Numbered from the stretch's first letter, positions 44,449 to 53,697 are shown. The stretch: DNA of 64,000 bases from Roseiflexus sp. RS-1 (GCF_000016665.1 NC_009523.1:2232001-2296000); one strand, 5' to 3'. The notes: a model not told the origin generated them from the letters alone. Translations and numbers: made by a program.

Positions 44449-44523
44449 TGGTGGGCCGCCCAGGACTCGAACCTGGAACCCAGTCGTTATGAGCGACGCG
44501 CTCTGCCATTGAGCTAGCGGCCC
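44449..44523 (-). tRNA. tRNA-Met (anticodon CAT)
   Basis: On the minus strand a complete cloverleaf reads from GGGCCGC: acceptor stem GGGCCGC/GCGGCCC, D stem GCTC/GAGC, anticodon loop CTCATAA with CAT, T arm CCAGG-TTCGAGT-CCTGG, discriminator A and an encoded CCA. The paired first base and absence of three G-C pairs in the anticodon stem exclude the initiator. It is elongator Met, or Ile2 if lysidine-modified. Confidence 0.93.
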
Positions 44524-44567
44524 GCTGGCGAATATGGTACCACGCACGGCGCTCTGATGCAAGCGGA

Positions 44568-44858
44568 TCAGGCGACGAGCGAGTAGAACTCGCGCTCGCG
44601 CTGCTCCAGCATCGGAACGATTTCCCTTTCGATAATCGCCTGGAAGTATGGCGTTTCGCGGTGCGCTGCCAGCGCTGCGTGGGTTTCATACTGCTCGTAC
44701 AGGAGAAAAACATCCGGGTTCGATTGGGAGCGGCAGCACTGATAGAGCACACATCCCGGCTCATTGCGCCGTACCAGCGCCGCCATACGGCGTAACGCCT
44801 CTTCGACGGCGTCACCCAGTCCGGGTTTGCATACATAGCGGGCAACCAGCACGATCAT
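44568..44858 (-). CDS. Antibiotic biosynthesis monooxygenase (ABM) domain protein
   Basis: The 96-aa protein has the ferredoxin-like ABM fold: VLVARYVCKPGLGDAVEEALRRM, EPGCVLYQCCRS, DVFLLYEQYETHAALAAHRETPYFQ. Members include quinol monooxygenases (YgiN) and dimeric stress-binding proteins. No operon partner; it lies between tRNA-Met and GC-hairpin repeats. Confidence 0.88.
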   Translation of the reverse strand: MIVLVARYVCKPGLGDAVEEALRRMAALVRRNEPGCVLYQCCRSQSNPDVFLLYEQYETHAALAAHRETPYFQAIIEREIVPMLEQREREFYSLVA

Positions 44859-44884
44859 AGATGTTGTTCCTTTCTACGGCGCTA

Positions 44885-44955
44885 TAGGAGGGCGCAGCGG
44901 CGCTGCGCCCTTACAGCGCGCCGTGGGGGGCGCAGCGGCGCTGTACCCCTACGGC
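44885..44955. repeat. GC-rich inverted repeats
   Basis: Two similar hairpins, GGGCGCAGCGGCGCTGCGCCC and GGGGCGCAGCGGCGCTGTACCCC, in a row. The core recalls the 52-bp repeats at 5105-5241. Confidence 0.7.
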
Positions 44956-44962
44956 GCCCATG

Positions 44963-46225
44963 TCAGGGTTCATCTTTCTTGATGTCGCTCAGGCGAACGG
45001 TTTTCTGTACTCCAAACTTGATCGTCTTCTGTCCTTCGCTGGAGAGTTTGCCTGTCTGTTGCAGGTGCTGGATTTCGCGCTGCATCGTCTGCGCCAGTTC
45101 GACTTCGCCCTGGTTGAGCAGACGGGTCACGGCGCTCTGCAATTTTTGCGTCGCGCTGGTGACATCGCCGGCCGCCAGGTCTTGCAGCGCTCGCGTTTGC
45201 AGTTTGAAGGCGCTGACCTTTTCAACAATGTTCATGACGCTGGCATTTACCTGACTCGCAAGCGCAGCGTCGGTCGTAAACGTGAGCATGATGTCGGCGC
45301 GGGTCTTTTCATCGCGCAGGTTCAGCAGCGGAATGTCGTAACTCACTTCCGCCTGCCCGATGCGATATTCACCTGCCGGGCGCGGCTCGACCAGCACTTC
45401 GATCAGCAGGGTGCGACCGCTGCCGGTTTCCAGTTCACCGAGCGGCACGCTGACATCACGGTCGGAGATCGGGCGGTAGCCGAGATTGTTGATCAGCGGG
45501 TAGACCTGCCATACTGCGCGTGGCAGCACTCCCTGCACCAGTCGCAGCGTCAGGTTTGCATTCTGCACCGCAGTCGCCTGGGCGCGCTGGATGGTGCTCT
45601 GGAAGTACTCGACGATCTTTTCCGGACGATCAATGTAATCGGCAGTTCCGCCTGAACGGTTCGCCATTTCGATCAGCAGGTCTTCGTTCCAATCCTTGCC
45701 CACACCGAGTGCCGTGATCGGCACATTGCGTTGCCCGGCATCCGTAGCACGGCGCAGGCAGTCGGACTCGTTCTCGGTCTGACCGTCGGTGAGCAAAATG
45801 AGCCGCCGCACCATCTGTGGCGGTCCCTTCTCGATCTCGCGCAATCCCGCTTCGATGGCCGGTGCGATCCGGGTGCCGCCACTGTCGCGCACACGATTGA
45901 TACGGTCGATCAGTTCGGCAGGTCTGGTCACCGGCGTGGCAGGGATCAGCACCTCGGTTCGATGATCGAAGATGACCACCGAGACGACATCCTGCGCATC
46001 GAGCATCTCAATGGCGCGGATCGTCGCCCGTCGCACCCGGTCGATCTTCTCGCCCTTCATCGAGCCGCTCCGGTCAATCACGAAACAGACATTGACCGGT
46101 GCACGCACCTGCGTCATCACCTGACCAGGCGTGATTTCGATCAGCATATAGGCAACCTGCGGCGTCGCCGCTGCTGCCATGTATGGGCGCGCCAGCGACG
46201 CGCGAATTGTGACCTCGCCTGCCAT
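44963..46225 (-). CDS. VWA-domain protein with C-terminal helical region
   Basis: 420 aa from ATG 46225, supported by AGAAGGAG 8-9 bases upstream; the frame is open 30 codons further. The VWA domain has a complete metal site: DRSGS (residues 51-55), the Thr segment SGGTRIAP and LLTDGQTEN. After about residue 230 a beta-sandwich-like part and a Gln-rich helical tail follow. There is no signal peptide, so it is cytoplasmic. Divergent from the FHA kinase gene, it may be part of the same phospho-signalling group, but this is inference. Confidence 0.88.
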   Translation of the reverse strand: MAGEVTIRASLARPYMAAAATPQVAYMLIEITPGQVMTQVRAPVNVCFVIDRSGSMKGEKIDRVRRATIRAIEMLDAQDVVSVVIFDHRTEVLIPATPVTRPAELIDRINRVRDSGGTRIAPAIEAGLREIEKGPPQMVRRLILLTDGQTENESDCLRRATDAGQRNVPITALGVGKDWNEDLLIEMANRSGGTADYIDRPEKIVEYFQSTIQRAQATAVQNANLTLRLVQGVLPRAVWQVYPLINNLGYRPISDRDVSVPLGELETGSGRTLLIEVLVEPRPAGEYRIGQAEVSYDIPLLNLRDEKTRADIMLTFTTDAALASQVNASVMNIVEKVSAFKLQTRALQDLAAGDVTSATQKLQSAVTRLLNQGEVELAQTMQREIQHLQQTGKLSSEGQKTIKFGVQKTVRLSDIKKDEP

Positions 46226-46479
46226 ACGAATACTCCTTCTGCAACGTTCTGCATCAGACCCTGGTTTTGCGTGAGGTCGTCGTTTTCTCTTTCGAATGCG
46301 CAACATGCCCGGCATTCATTCATAATGGACGAAGCGCATCGTGCAACTGTTGCTCTGACGCCGGTATCGGCAGCATCGTTCCGACACGTGATCGCTTTGT
46401 GCGGAGACAATGACTCCGCGAAAACAACCGTATCACGTGCATCAAGTATAGCACAGCGCCATCGATGCGCATCCTGTGG

Positions 46480-46485
46480 TACAAT
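46480..46485 (+). promoter_or_regulatory. Candidate -10 box (TACAAT) for the kinase gene
   Basis: GGTACAAT matches the -10 boxes at 36076 and 24418. No good -35 is seen at 17 bases. Transcription would start near 46492, which favours ATG 46534 over ATG 46465 for the kinase. Confidence 0.35.
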
Positions 46486-46533
46486 TTGCGGCGAAATGCG
46501 ATTCCGCTGCACGGAGTGCACGCTCGGCGCCGT

Positions 46534-47922
46534 ATGTCTGATCTGCTGGCTCCGGAAACAACCATCCACGGCACACACGCCGAATATCGTATTATCTCAC
46601 TGATAGGTCGCGGCGGGATGGGTGCGGTCTATCGTGCGCTTCGGGTTGCCGACTCGACAATCTGGGCGTTGAAGGAGATGCGCCCGGCGGAAGATGTGCC
46701 GCCAGGCGAACTGGAAGAAAACCGGCGTCTCTTTTTGCAGGAAGCCGAACTGCTCGGCAAGCTCAGCCATCCAGGTCTGCCGGTCGTCGCCGATCTGTTT
46801 GAGTACCAGGGTCGCCCGGTGATGATCATGGAGTTCGTGCCGGGTCAGACGCTGGAGCATCGCATCCGCGACGCCAATGCCCCGCTGCTAGAGCAGCAGG
46901 TGATCGGGTATGGCATTCAGATTGCACGCATTCTGCACTACCTTCATACGCGCACCCCGCCGATCATCTATCGCGATCTGAAGCCGTCGAATGTGATGCT
47001 GACGCCGGAAGGAGTGCTGAAACTGATCGATTTCGGCGTTGCACGGACGTACAAGGCGCGCAAGGCGAAAGACACGATTGCGATGGGATCGGCGGGTTAT
47101 GCGCCGCCGGAGCAGTATGGCAAAGGGCAAACCGATGCGCGGTCCGATGTCTATGCGTTGGGCGCAACACTGCTCCATCTGCTGACCAACCTGCCGCCAA
47201 TCCCGTTGCAGACGCCGGCAAAAGGAAGCATTCGCAAACTCAACCCCTCGGTCGATGCCCGTACCGAGGAGGTGATCATCAAAGCAATGAACCTGGAACC
47301 GTCCAGACGGTTCAGCAGTGCGCTCGAGTTCGAGCAGGCGCTCCACCGTTGCCTGGATGCGCCCTATGTCGATCCGGTCGCTCGTGCCACGCCGCCCCCG
47401 CCGATCATTCCGCCCGTCGTGTCAATCCCGTCGCCGGAAATCATCCTTCAGGCGCCATCCGCCCCTGTAGCGCCGGTTGCACCTCCTGCACCTCCGACCG
47501 ATGTTCCAGCGTCGGGGGCGGCATGCGCGCGTTGTGGGCGGATCAACAAACCGAACGCACGCTTCTGCGCCGGATGCGGTGCGCCGCTCAGCGCTGCGCT
47601 GACCGTGCCGCGCCTGATCGTTGTGTCACCGCGCAGCACCTTCGAGCAGAAGATCGAACGCACGCCGCTCCGCATCGGTCGCCGTGACCCGCGCCAGCAT
47701 CACTACCCCGAACTCGACCTGGCGGAGCACGACCGGGGCATTGCGTCGCGCCACCACGCAATGATCGACCGGAACGGCGATCACTATACGCTGGTTGACC
47801 TCGGATCAACAAATGGTACGCTGGTCAATGGATCACCGCTCCCTCCTCACCAGAAGCATCATCTGCGCTCCGGCGACCGGATCAAGATTGGCGAGGTGGA
47901 GATTGAATTTCGTTGGGGATAA
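46534..47922 (+). CDS. Ser/Thr protein kinase with zinc ribbon and FHA domain
   Basis: 462 aa from ATG 46534. Kinase domain (about residues 18-275): GRGGMGAVY glycine loop, Lys in WALKEMRP, catalytic loop YRDLKPSNVM (Tyr for the usual His), DFG in LIDFGVA and SAGYAPPEQ activation segment. A Pro-rich linker follows, then a zinc ribbon (CARCGRINKPNARFCAGCG) and a C-terminal FHA domain (IGRRDP, ASRHHAMI, LGSTNGTLVNG). There is no membrane helix, so it is a soluble kinase able to bind its own or another phosphothreonine. The purQ gene starts 3 bases after its stop. Confidence 0.92.
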   Translation: MSDLLAPETTIHGTHAEYRIISLIGRGGMGAVYRALRVADSTIWALKEMRPAEDVPPGELEENRRLFLQEAELLGKLSHPGLPVVADLFEYQGRPVMIMEFVPGQTLEHRIRDANAPLLEQQVIGYGIQIARILHYLHTRTPPIIYRDLKPSNVMLTPEGVLKLIDFGVARTYKARKAKDTIAMGSAGYAPPEQYGKGQTDARSDVYALGATLLHLLTNLPPIPLQTPAKGSIRKLNPSVDARTEEVIIKAMNLEPSRRFSSALEFEQALHRCLDAPYVDPVARATPPPPIIPPVVSIPSPEIILQAPSAPVAPVAPPAPPTDVPASGAACARCGRINKPNARFCAGCGAPLSAALTVPRLIVVSPRSTFEQKIERTPLRIGRRDPRQHHYPELDLAEHDRGIASRHHAMIDRNGDHYTLVDLGSTNGTLVNGSPLPPHQKHHLRSGDRIKIGEVEIEFRWG

Positions 47923-47925
47923 CCT

Positions 47926-48732
47926 ATGAAGAAAACGCCGCGCGTTCTTATTCTGCGCGCTGCGGGTATCAACCGCGACAGCGACGCCGCTACCGCCATC
48001 GAACTTGCGGGCGGGCGCCCGGAGGTGGTGCATATCAACCGGCTTATCAGCGGTGATCGACGCCTGATGGACTATGCGATGCTGGTCGTTCCCGGCGGCT
48101 TTTCGTATGGCGACCATCTCGGCGCAGGGAAATTGCTCGCGGTCGATCTCATCCACTGTCTGGGCGATCAGATCACACGCTTTATCGCCGACGGTCGCCC
48201 GGTCATCGGCATCTGCAACGGCTTCCAGGCGCTGGTGAAGGCTGGCATTCTGCCTGGCACGCCTCTGACGGAAGCATCCACCCCGTCACCTGCACAGTCG
48301 GTCACCCTCACCGATAATGCGTCCGGTCGCTTTGAGTGCCGCTGGGTGCGCCTGGCTGCTGACCCTGGCAGCGTGTGCGTTTTTACACGCAGCATTGATC
48401 GCCCAATCGAAGTACCCGTTGCTCATGGCGAAGGACGTTTTGTGACCCGGAACGCTGCCGCGCTCGCGGCACTGCGCGCCGCCGGACTGGTCGCGCTGCG
48501 CTACGTCGCCGCCAATGGCAGTCCGCCGTCGTACCCGGAGAACCCGAACGGCTCGGAGGACAATATTGCCGGGATCTGCAACCCTGGCGGAAATGTGCTT
48601 GGGTTGATGCCTCACCCCGAAAATGCTGTGTTCCCCTATCAACACCCGCGCTGGACGCGCGAACCGCTGCGGCAGGAGGGGGATGGGTTGGTCATCTTTC
48701 GCAGCGCGATCCGATATGCCGCCGGGATATGA
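47926..48732 (+). CDS. purQ: Phosphoribosylformylglycinamidine synthase subunit PurQ, long form
   Basis: 268 aa. Class I glutaminase with RAAGINRDSD at the N-terminus, PGGFSYGDHLGAGK, nucleophile Cys97 in GICNGFQ and the His of LMPHPENA. PurQ supplies ammonia to PurL for FGAM formation. It is tightly behind the kinase gene, an unusual pairing; purS and purL are not here. Confidence 0.95.
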   Translation: MKKTPRVLILRAAGINRDSDAATAIELAGGRPEVVHINRLISGDRRLMDYAMLVVPGGFSYGDHLGAGKLLAVDLIHCLGDQITRFIADGRPVIGICNGFQALVKAGILPGTPLTEASTPSPAQSVTLTDNASGRFECRWVRLAADPGSVCVFTRSIDRPIEVPVAHGEGRFVTRNAAALAALRAAGLVALRYVAANGSPPSYPENPNGSEDNIAGICNPGGNVLGLMPHPENAVFPYQHPRWTREPLRQEGDGLVIFRSAIRYAAGI

Positions 48733-48905
48733 GCGAGGCGCAAGGGGATGAGGCGTGAGGCGAGAGGGCGCGAGGAGTTGAAGGTTGCACGTTGAACGTG
48801 GGATGGCAACGTGTAGGGGCGCACCTGCGTGTGCGCCCGCACCGGGGATCCCGCCCGACCTCAAGGGTCTTGGGCGAGAGAGGCACGAGGCGCGTGGGTT
48901 GCTGT

Positions 48906-48930
48906 AGAGACGTTGCACTGCAACGTCTCT
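48906..48930. repeat. Hairpin AGAGACGTTGCA/TGCAACGTCTCT
   Basis: A near-perfect 25-base inverted repeat between purQ and the convergent binding-protein gene; it could end transcription from both sides. A close variant serves as terminator at 54500-54534. The rest of the gap (48733-49002) holds GAGGCG-type short repeats. Confidence 0.8.
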
Positions 48931-49002
48931 CCTGGGGCGCCGGGCAGGTGGCGCGAGGGGACGAGGCGCGTGGGGCGAGGCGTGAGACGCCAAAAACCCT
49001 CT

Positions 49003-49836
49003 CTACCTGAACCACTTTTCCCGCAACGCATCAAAGAATCCCTCAGCGCGCAGATCATCCAGCGCCTGATTGACCGCCTCGTGAAGTCGGTACGCCTCCG
49101 GCGCAATTGCGATGACATACGGCTCGAACGTCAGTGCCTGTGCGATGCGCAACTCTGGCGCGTGCGCCAGAGCGATCAGCGCCGCAGCATGATCGACCGC
49201 AACGGCGTCCACGTCGCCGCGCCGTAACGCTGCCAGCGCCTCGTCCGGCGTATCGTAGTCGGCGCGCAGAACAAACGACGCCCCTTCCATCAGGCGTCGT
49301 CGCGCCCAGGTGTCGGCGTCGGAACCGAGCGCCACACCAACCACGCGCCCGGCGAGGTCGGCTTCTGTGGCGATTGGCGTATCACTCCTGACAACCAGCA
49401 TCTGCCCGGCGTCGAAGTAGAACTGCGAGAAGCGCGCGCGCCAGCCGAGTTCCGGCGCGTAGGGGAGTGCGGAGATCGCAACATCAGCACGTCGTGCCGC
49501 CAGATCATCATAGATTGAGTCCAGTCCAACCGGCACGAATTCGACCTGCATGCCCAGACGTGTCGCAATTGCGCGTGCCAGGTCGATGTCGTACCCTGCT
49601 GGCTGCCCATCCTCCATCCAGGTGAACGGGTAGAAACCGAGATCGACCGCCACCCGCAGCGTGCGTCGCTGCTGCGCCGCTGCCCACACCGGGTCGAGAC
49701 CCTGCCCGGCGACGTTCAACCCCGTTTGAGCGCTCACTGCGAGCGCCGCATACCCGATGATCACCAGCAGCGCCACTTTGTCGAGCCAGCGCAATCCGGC
49801 GTCCCATCGCTGCCACATCCGGTGTATCTCTCTCAT
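49003..49836 (-). CDS. Membrane-anchored family 3 solute-binding protein
   Basis: 277 aa with an N-terminal helix (VALLVIIGYAALAVSA) lacking a lipobox, then an SBP_bac_3 domain: LRVAVDLGFYPFTWMEDGQPAGYDIDLARAIATRLG, DVAISALPY, DTPDEALAALRRGDVDAVAVD. Such proteins bind amino acids or related polar solutes. No permease or ATPase gene adjoins, so it may work with a distant importer or as a sensor. Confidence 0.83.
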   Translation of the reverse strand: MREIHRMWQRWDAGLRWLDKVALLVIIGYAALAVSAQTGLNVAGQGLDPVWAAAQQRRTLRVAVDLGFYPFTWMEDGQPAGYDIDLARAIATRLGMQVEFVPVGLDSIYDDLAARRADVAISALPYAPELGWRARFSQFYFDAGQMLVVRSDTPIATEADLAGRVVGVALGSDADTWARRRLMEGASFVLRADYDTPDEALAALRRGDVDAVAVDHAAALIALAHAPELRIAQALTFEPYVIAIAPEAYRLHEAVNQALDDLRAEGFFDALREKWFR

Positions 49837-49856
49837 CGTATCTTCATACAGATGGC

Positions 49857-49885
49857 TTGATCACATGTCTTTGTTCAAGTATACT
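49857..49885 (+). promoter_or_regulatory. Promoter of the FtsH-like operon
   Basis: TTGATC (49857-49862), 17-base spacer, TATACT (49880-49885). It lies in the divergent gap and points toward the gene at 49999. Confidence 0.6.
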
Positions 49886-49998
49886 TTAACCAATCCTGAT
49901 ACAATTCCTTCACGCATGCGCCAAATTCTCCTGGTGAGTGTTTATATCGACGAAACCTGGCGCTAACCGCCGAATATGGGCGCCAGTTTCAGGGAAAT

Positions 49999-50673
49999 GT
50001 GGTGACACCTATGCAGGACCCGCGTCATATGTCGCAACCTCCGGCTCAGCAAACGCCTGCGCCGCCGTCATATCCCGTGCAATCGCCGTACCCATACTAT
50101 GCCCAACCGCCGCGGGTGGGCCCGGCCGGGCGCTTCGCGCGATTGATGCGTCTGCTGCTGCGGCGCGTCCTGTACGGGATGGTTCTCCTTGGGCGTTCGC
50201 TGCGACCGTATGCCCTGACCCTTGTTGTTGCATTCGTGCTGTTGAGTGTCATCGGCTGGATGAGCTGGCAACTGTGGGGACCGAAACCGGGCGATCCCGG
50301 TTTCACCCGCGCCGAGTCGATCCCGCCTGCGCCAGCGGTGCTCAACTACCTTCAGGGGCGCAAGACATTCAACGCCGACCTGATGTGGGATTCATTCAGC
50401 ACCGAGTATCAGACGGCGCGTCTCAATGCGGGCGCATCGAAAGCGACGCTGCAATCGCAGGCGAATATCGAGAAGAATATGGGGCTGGTGTACAATCGCT
50501 ACGACTATATCGGCGGCATTCCGCTCGATGACGGTGGTTCGATGTACTTCTACGCCGTCCAGGTGTCGCTCCAGAGTCAGCGAGCCAAAGTTCCGCTCAT
50601 TATCACCGCCAATCCAGACGGCAAGATTATCAATATCATCTCGCCCCTTGATCGGCTTTCACAGAACAACTGA
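49999..50673 (+). CDS. Membrane protein with Pro/Tyr/Gln-rich N-terminus
   Basis: 224 aa: a disordered, cytoplasmic N-terminus (QPPAQQTPAPPSYPVQSPYP), one membrane helix (YALTLVVAFVLLSVIGWMSWQLW, about residues 71-93) and a soluble ~125-aa exported domain with alpha+beta pattern (NADLMWDSFSTEYQTARL...VSLQSQRAKVPLIITANPDGKI), reminiscent of NTF2-like/DUF4878 domains. Start is GTG 49999 or ATG 50011. It precedes the FtsH-like gene by 63 bases, and may be its membrane partner. Confidence 0.75.
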   Translation: MVTPMQDPRHMSQPPAQQTPAPPSYPVQSPYPYYAQPPRVGPAGRFARLMRLLLRRVLYGMVLLGRSLRPYALTLVVAFVLLSVIGWMSWQLWGPKPGDPGFTRAESIPPAPAVLNYLQGRKTFNADLMWDSFSTEYQTARLNAGASKATLQSQANIEKNMGLVYNRYDYIGGIPLDDGGSMYFYAVQVSLQSQRAKVPLIITANPDGKIINIISPLDRLSQNN

Positions 50674-50736
50674 TGGATGGATGTTGGAGAAGCGTAACAG
50701 TGAGCGGCGCACACGCGCCTGAGATGGGAGTTGAGC

Positions 50737-52719
50737 ATGGCACTTGAACCGTATCGTCCCAGTGTCGATCCACACTATCGCGACGAACTCGATCGCGAAC
50801 TGGACCAGAAAATCGATCAGGCGTTCCACCGCTGGCCCTGGAAGGTGCGCCGCTTCATCTGGCGCATCCTGATCGCCGTCGCCGCCGTCTGGCTGGTGAT
50901 CAATCTGGCGCCGCGCGCCGTTGAGTTCGTTATGACGAATGATATGGGCGCCGCAATCATTCAGGTGCTGCTGATCGGCGCCTATCTGTTCTTCTTCATC
51001 GGGTTCCAGTTCTTCCTGATGTTCTACTTTATGGGCCGCACCCGCATCTACTGGCTCAAACCGGGTGAGACGGGCATCGGCTTCAAAGACTATAAAGGCA
51101 ACCCGGAGGTGCTGGAAGCGGCGCGCCGGATTGTGACGCTGCTCAAGGGCGCTAAAGAGTTCAAAGAGATGGGTGGCGAAGTGACCCGTGGCGTGCTCCT
51201 GATCGGTCCGCCCGGAACCGGCAAAAGTTATATGGCGCAGGCAGTGGCGACCGAGGCGGGTGTGCCGTTTGGGTATCTGAGCGCCCCGTCGCTAACATCC
51301 GCCTGGATGGGCATGGGCAACATGAAGGTCATGTTGCTCTACCGCAAGGCGCGCAAACTGGCGCGTGAGTATGGCGCCTGCATCCTGTTCATCGACGAAA
51401 TCGATGCAATTGGCATGGCGCGCAGCCCGAACCTTGCCGGTCAGGGTGCGATGGGCATGTCTCCCGATCCGAACCATGGCGGTCGCGCCAATGTGGTGAT
51501 GGGGATGGGCATGGGGATGGGTGCGGGGAGTGGTCTGCTCAATGAACTGCTTATCCAGATGGACCCGCCGCCGCACGAGCAGTCGCTGACCGGTAAAATC
51601 CTGCGCTTCTTCGGTCTGCGCCGCAAGAAGGCGGAAATGCCGCCAGTGCTCACTATGGCGGCGACCAACCTGGCGGAAACGCTCGATGCGGCGTTGTTGC
51701 GACCAGGACGCTTCGACCGCAAGATCGTGGTCGATCTGCCTGATGCCGATGGGCGTCGAGAGATTATCGAGTACTACCTGGCAAAGGTGAAGCACGAGCC
51801 AATGCCGATTGATCGCATGGTCTCCGATACGATTGGTTACTCCCCGGTGGCGATCAAGTTTGTGATCAACGAAGCGGTCATTCACGCTCATTTCGATGGT
51901 CGATCATCGATCAACTACTGGGATTTCACCCGCGCCCGTGAGACGCACGAGTGGGGTCTGCGCCAGCCGATCCGCAACATGTCGTATGAAGAGCGCCGCC
52001 GCCTTGCGTACCACGAAGCGGGTCATGCCTACGCTGCGGTCAAACTGCTGCGCAAGGAGCGCCTGACGAAGGTGACAATCGTGCGCCACGGTTCGGCGCT
52101 TGGCTTCGCCGCCTGGAAACCGGAAGAGGAGATCCATACGCGCACAAAGGACGAACTCCTCGACCGGATCAAAATCTCGCTCGCCAGTCGCGCTGCTGAG
52201 GAAATTTTCCTCAATATCCAGATGAGCGGCGTAACGAGCGACCTGCAGAGCGCCACCGGTCTGGCAACCTTCATGGTCGGCGCGTATGGAATGGACAACA
52301 GTCTGTATTCGCATCTGACGTTCGGTATGCAAGGGCTGGCAAGCCCCGACATCAAAGTGCGCGTCGAGGCTATTCTGAACGAGCAGTACCGGCAGGTGAA
52401 GTCACTGCTCGAAAATAATAAGGAAGCAGTGATTGCGATTGCCGAGGCGCTGATCCTGCGTAACGAACTGACCGACATCGACGTGAATGAGATCCTGGCG
52501 CGTGTTGAAGCCGAGCATCCATTCACTGATCCGCGCACCGTGCAGCGTCAGCAGTTCGGCTTTGTCACAAGCCGCCCGCTTCCGGAGCCGGTCAGCGTCA
52601 GCCGCCGTCTCCCCGGTGCCCGCCGTCCCTCAGACGCGATCAATGTGCCTGCCGCCAACCAACCACCATCATCGCAGAAGCCGCAGGCATCGACCGATCA
52701 GACCGACGACCAATCGTAG
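50737..52719 (+). CDS. FtsH-like AAA protease (M41) with unusual inserts
   Basis: 660 aa from ATG 50737 (GGGAG upstream). Two N-terminal membrane helices (~residues 40-60 and 70-100), then AAA: Walker A GPPGTGKS, Walker B CILFIDEIDA, arginine finger region LLRPGRFDRKIVVDLP. The M41 protease site YHEAGHA (HExxH) follows, with a third-ligand region TSDLQSATG. Two inserts are not found in ordinary FtsH: a Gly/Met-rich stretch after Walker B (VVMGMGMGMGAGSG) and about 20 residues after the NELLIQMD helix (SLTGKILRFFGLRRKKAEMP). Probably a membrane ATP-dependent protease of a distinct FtsH branch. Confidence 0.88.
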   Translation: MALEPYRPSVDPHYRDELDRELDQKIDQAFHRWPWKVRRFIWRILIAVAAVWLVINLAPRAVEFVMTNDMGAAIIQVLLIGAYLFFFIGFQFFLMFYFMGRTRIYWLKPGETGIGFKDYKGNPEVLEAARRIVTLLKGAKEFKEMGGEVTRGVLLIGPPGTGKSYMAQAVATEAGVPFGYLSAPSLTSAWMGMGNMKVMLLYRKARKLAREYGACILFIDEIDAIGMARSPNLAGQGAMGMSPDPNHGGRANVVMGMGMGMGAGSGLLNELLIQMDPPPHEQSLTGKILRFFGLRRKKAEMPPVLTMAATNLAETLDAALLRPGRFDRKIVVDLPDADGRREIIEYYLAKVKHEPMPIDRMVSDTIGYSPVAIKFVINEAVIHAHFDGRSSINYWDFTRARETHEWGLRQPIRNMSYEERRRLAYHEAGHAYAAVKLLRKERLTKVTIVRHGSALGFAAWKPEEEIHTRTKDELLDRIKISLASRAAEEIFLNIQMSGVTSDLQSATGLATFMVGAYGMDNSLYSHLTFGMQGLASPDIKVRVEAILNEQYRQVKSLLENNKEAVIAIAEALILRNELTDIDVNEILARVEAEHPFTDPRTVQRQQFGFVTSRPLPEPVSVSRRLPGARRPSDAINVPAANQPPSSQKPQASTDQTDDQS

Positions 52720-52740
52720 CCTTACAGAACCGGTAGAAGA

Positions 52741-52774
52741 CCGCACGAGTCAATGCGACTCGTGCGGTTTTTTT
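52741..52774 (+). terminator. Rho-independent terminator
   Basis: CCGCACGAGTC and GACTCGTGCGG form an 11-bp stem with a 5-base loop followed by seven T, 22 bases after the FtsH-like gene. Confidence 0.95.
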
Positions 52775-52945
52775 GTTGTCGTCTCGAAGTTCCACAAAAA
52801 AGAAGGACTCTTCTCCTACTGCATTTCGCGCCGACAGACTGTATGATACAGAGAGGGGCGCGCTGCTGCACACAACGTTGACCAGCCTCGGATCGGTACG
52901 CATTCTTCCGCGAAGGATATCGGAGCAGACAGGCGTCAACAGACT

Positions 52946-53485
52946 ATGGAAGCGCTGATCTACGCCCCAACCGCTCACGCGCTGATGTGGCGCATGGCCG
53001 AGTCCCACCGGTCGATGATCGCCGACATCCTGCGCGCTGCTCAACCACTGCGCGCCTTCACGATCTATGCGCGCGTCAGTATCGATCCGGATTTTGGCGC
53101 CCTGTCGATTGGTCGACTGAACGTCGAACAGCCGCTGTCTTTCTTTGACGCGCTGGAGCGTCCGCTGCCGCTGATTGCGCGACCACGCGAATTCTGGTAC
53201 CCGCACCTTACCGGTCTTATTCGTCCCGAACGTCATCCACGTCAGGCTCGTCCCGACACGCTGGTGGTCTGGGGACCGCCGCGTGCTCCGCTTTCTTCCA
53301 TCCGCGATAGCGTTCCTGTCCATGATCCGCGCACCGGTCACTACCTGGGGCGTGCGTTCTGGCGGGTCGATCGTGAGGGGTACTGGGGATGCTGGAGTGA
53401 CTCGACCGAGAATATCGGTCCGGCGCTCACGCTGGCTGAACTGGTGGCGCTCCTCAATGCCGCACGAGGTATTTTCGCCGACTGA
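52946..53485 (+). CDS. Hypothetical protein, 179 aa
   Basis: I do not recognise this family. It is soluble, without signal or membrane segment, rich in Arg, Pro and aromatic residues in the middle (PREFWYPHLTGLIRPERHPRQARPDTLVVWGPP), and ends in a short helix (TLAELVALLNAARGIF). It stands alone between two terminators, with no clear Shine-Dalgarno. Codon use looks like its neighbours, so it is probably real. Confidence 0.65.
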   Translation: MEALIYAPTAHALMWRMAESHRSMIADILRAAQPLRAFTIYARVSIDPDFGALSIGRLNVEQPLSFFDALERPLPLIARPREFWYPHLTGLIRPERHPRQARPDTLVVWGPPRAPLSSIRDSVPVHDPRTGHYLGRAFWRVDREGYWGCWSDSTENIGPALTLAELVALLNAARGIFAD

Positions 53486-53697
53486 TTTCAGCAAAGGTGA
53501 AACTGTGTCTGGGTGCTGTCGTCCGTCGAAAAAGTTAAAACGCATTACACCTCGGTTAAGGATTTCTTTATTCTATTCGGGTATTACCACTGTGAATCGT
53601 AAGCCTGTCATCCGGTTCTCATCCAGGAGTCATTCTCGCCGGGCGGGCTACCGCCTAGAATAGTCTACGGAAGCCAGCGATCTACGAGGAGGCATGA

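Noticed and set aside
44449-44523. Initiator tRNA-fMet
   Set aside because: The first acceptor pair is G-C and the anticodon stem lacks the three consecutive G-C pairs of initiators.
45731-46603. Plus-strand frame with CxxC motifs (RCTECTLGAVCLICW) ending inside the kinase start
   Set aside because: Most of it is antisense to the VWA gene, and the Cys-rich end overlaps the kinase start in another frame; probably chance, though a leaderless 35-codon frame from ATG 46496 cannot be fully excluded.
49938-50531. Overlapping frame before the FtsH-like gene
   Set aside because: The frame starting at 49999 has a clean membrane helix and domain and ends properly before the next gene; the other is low-complexity.
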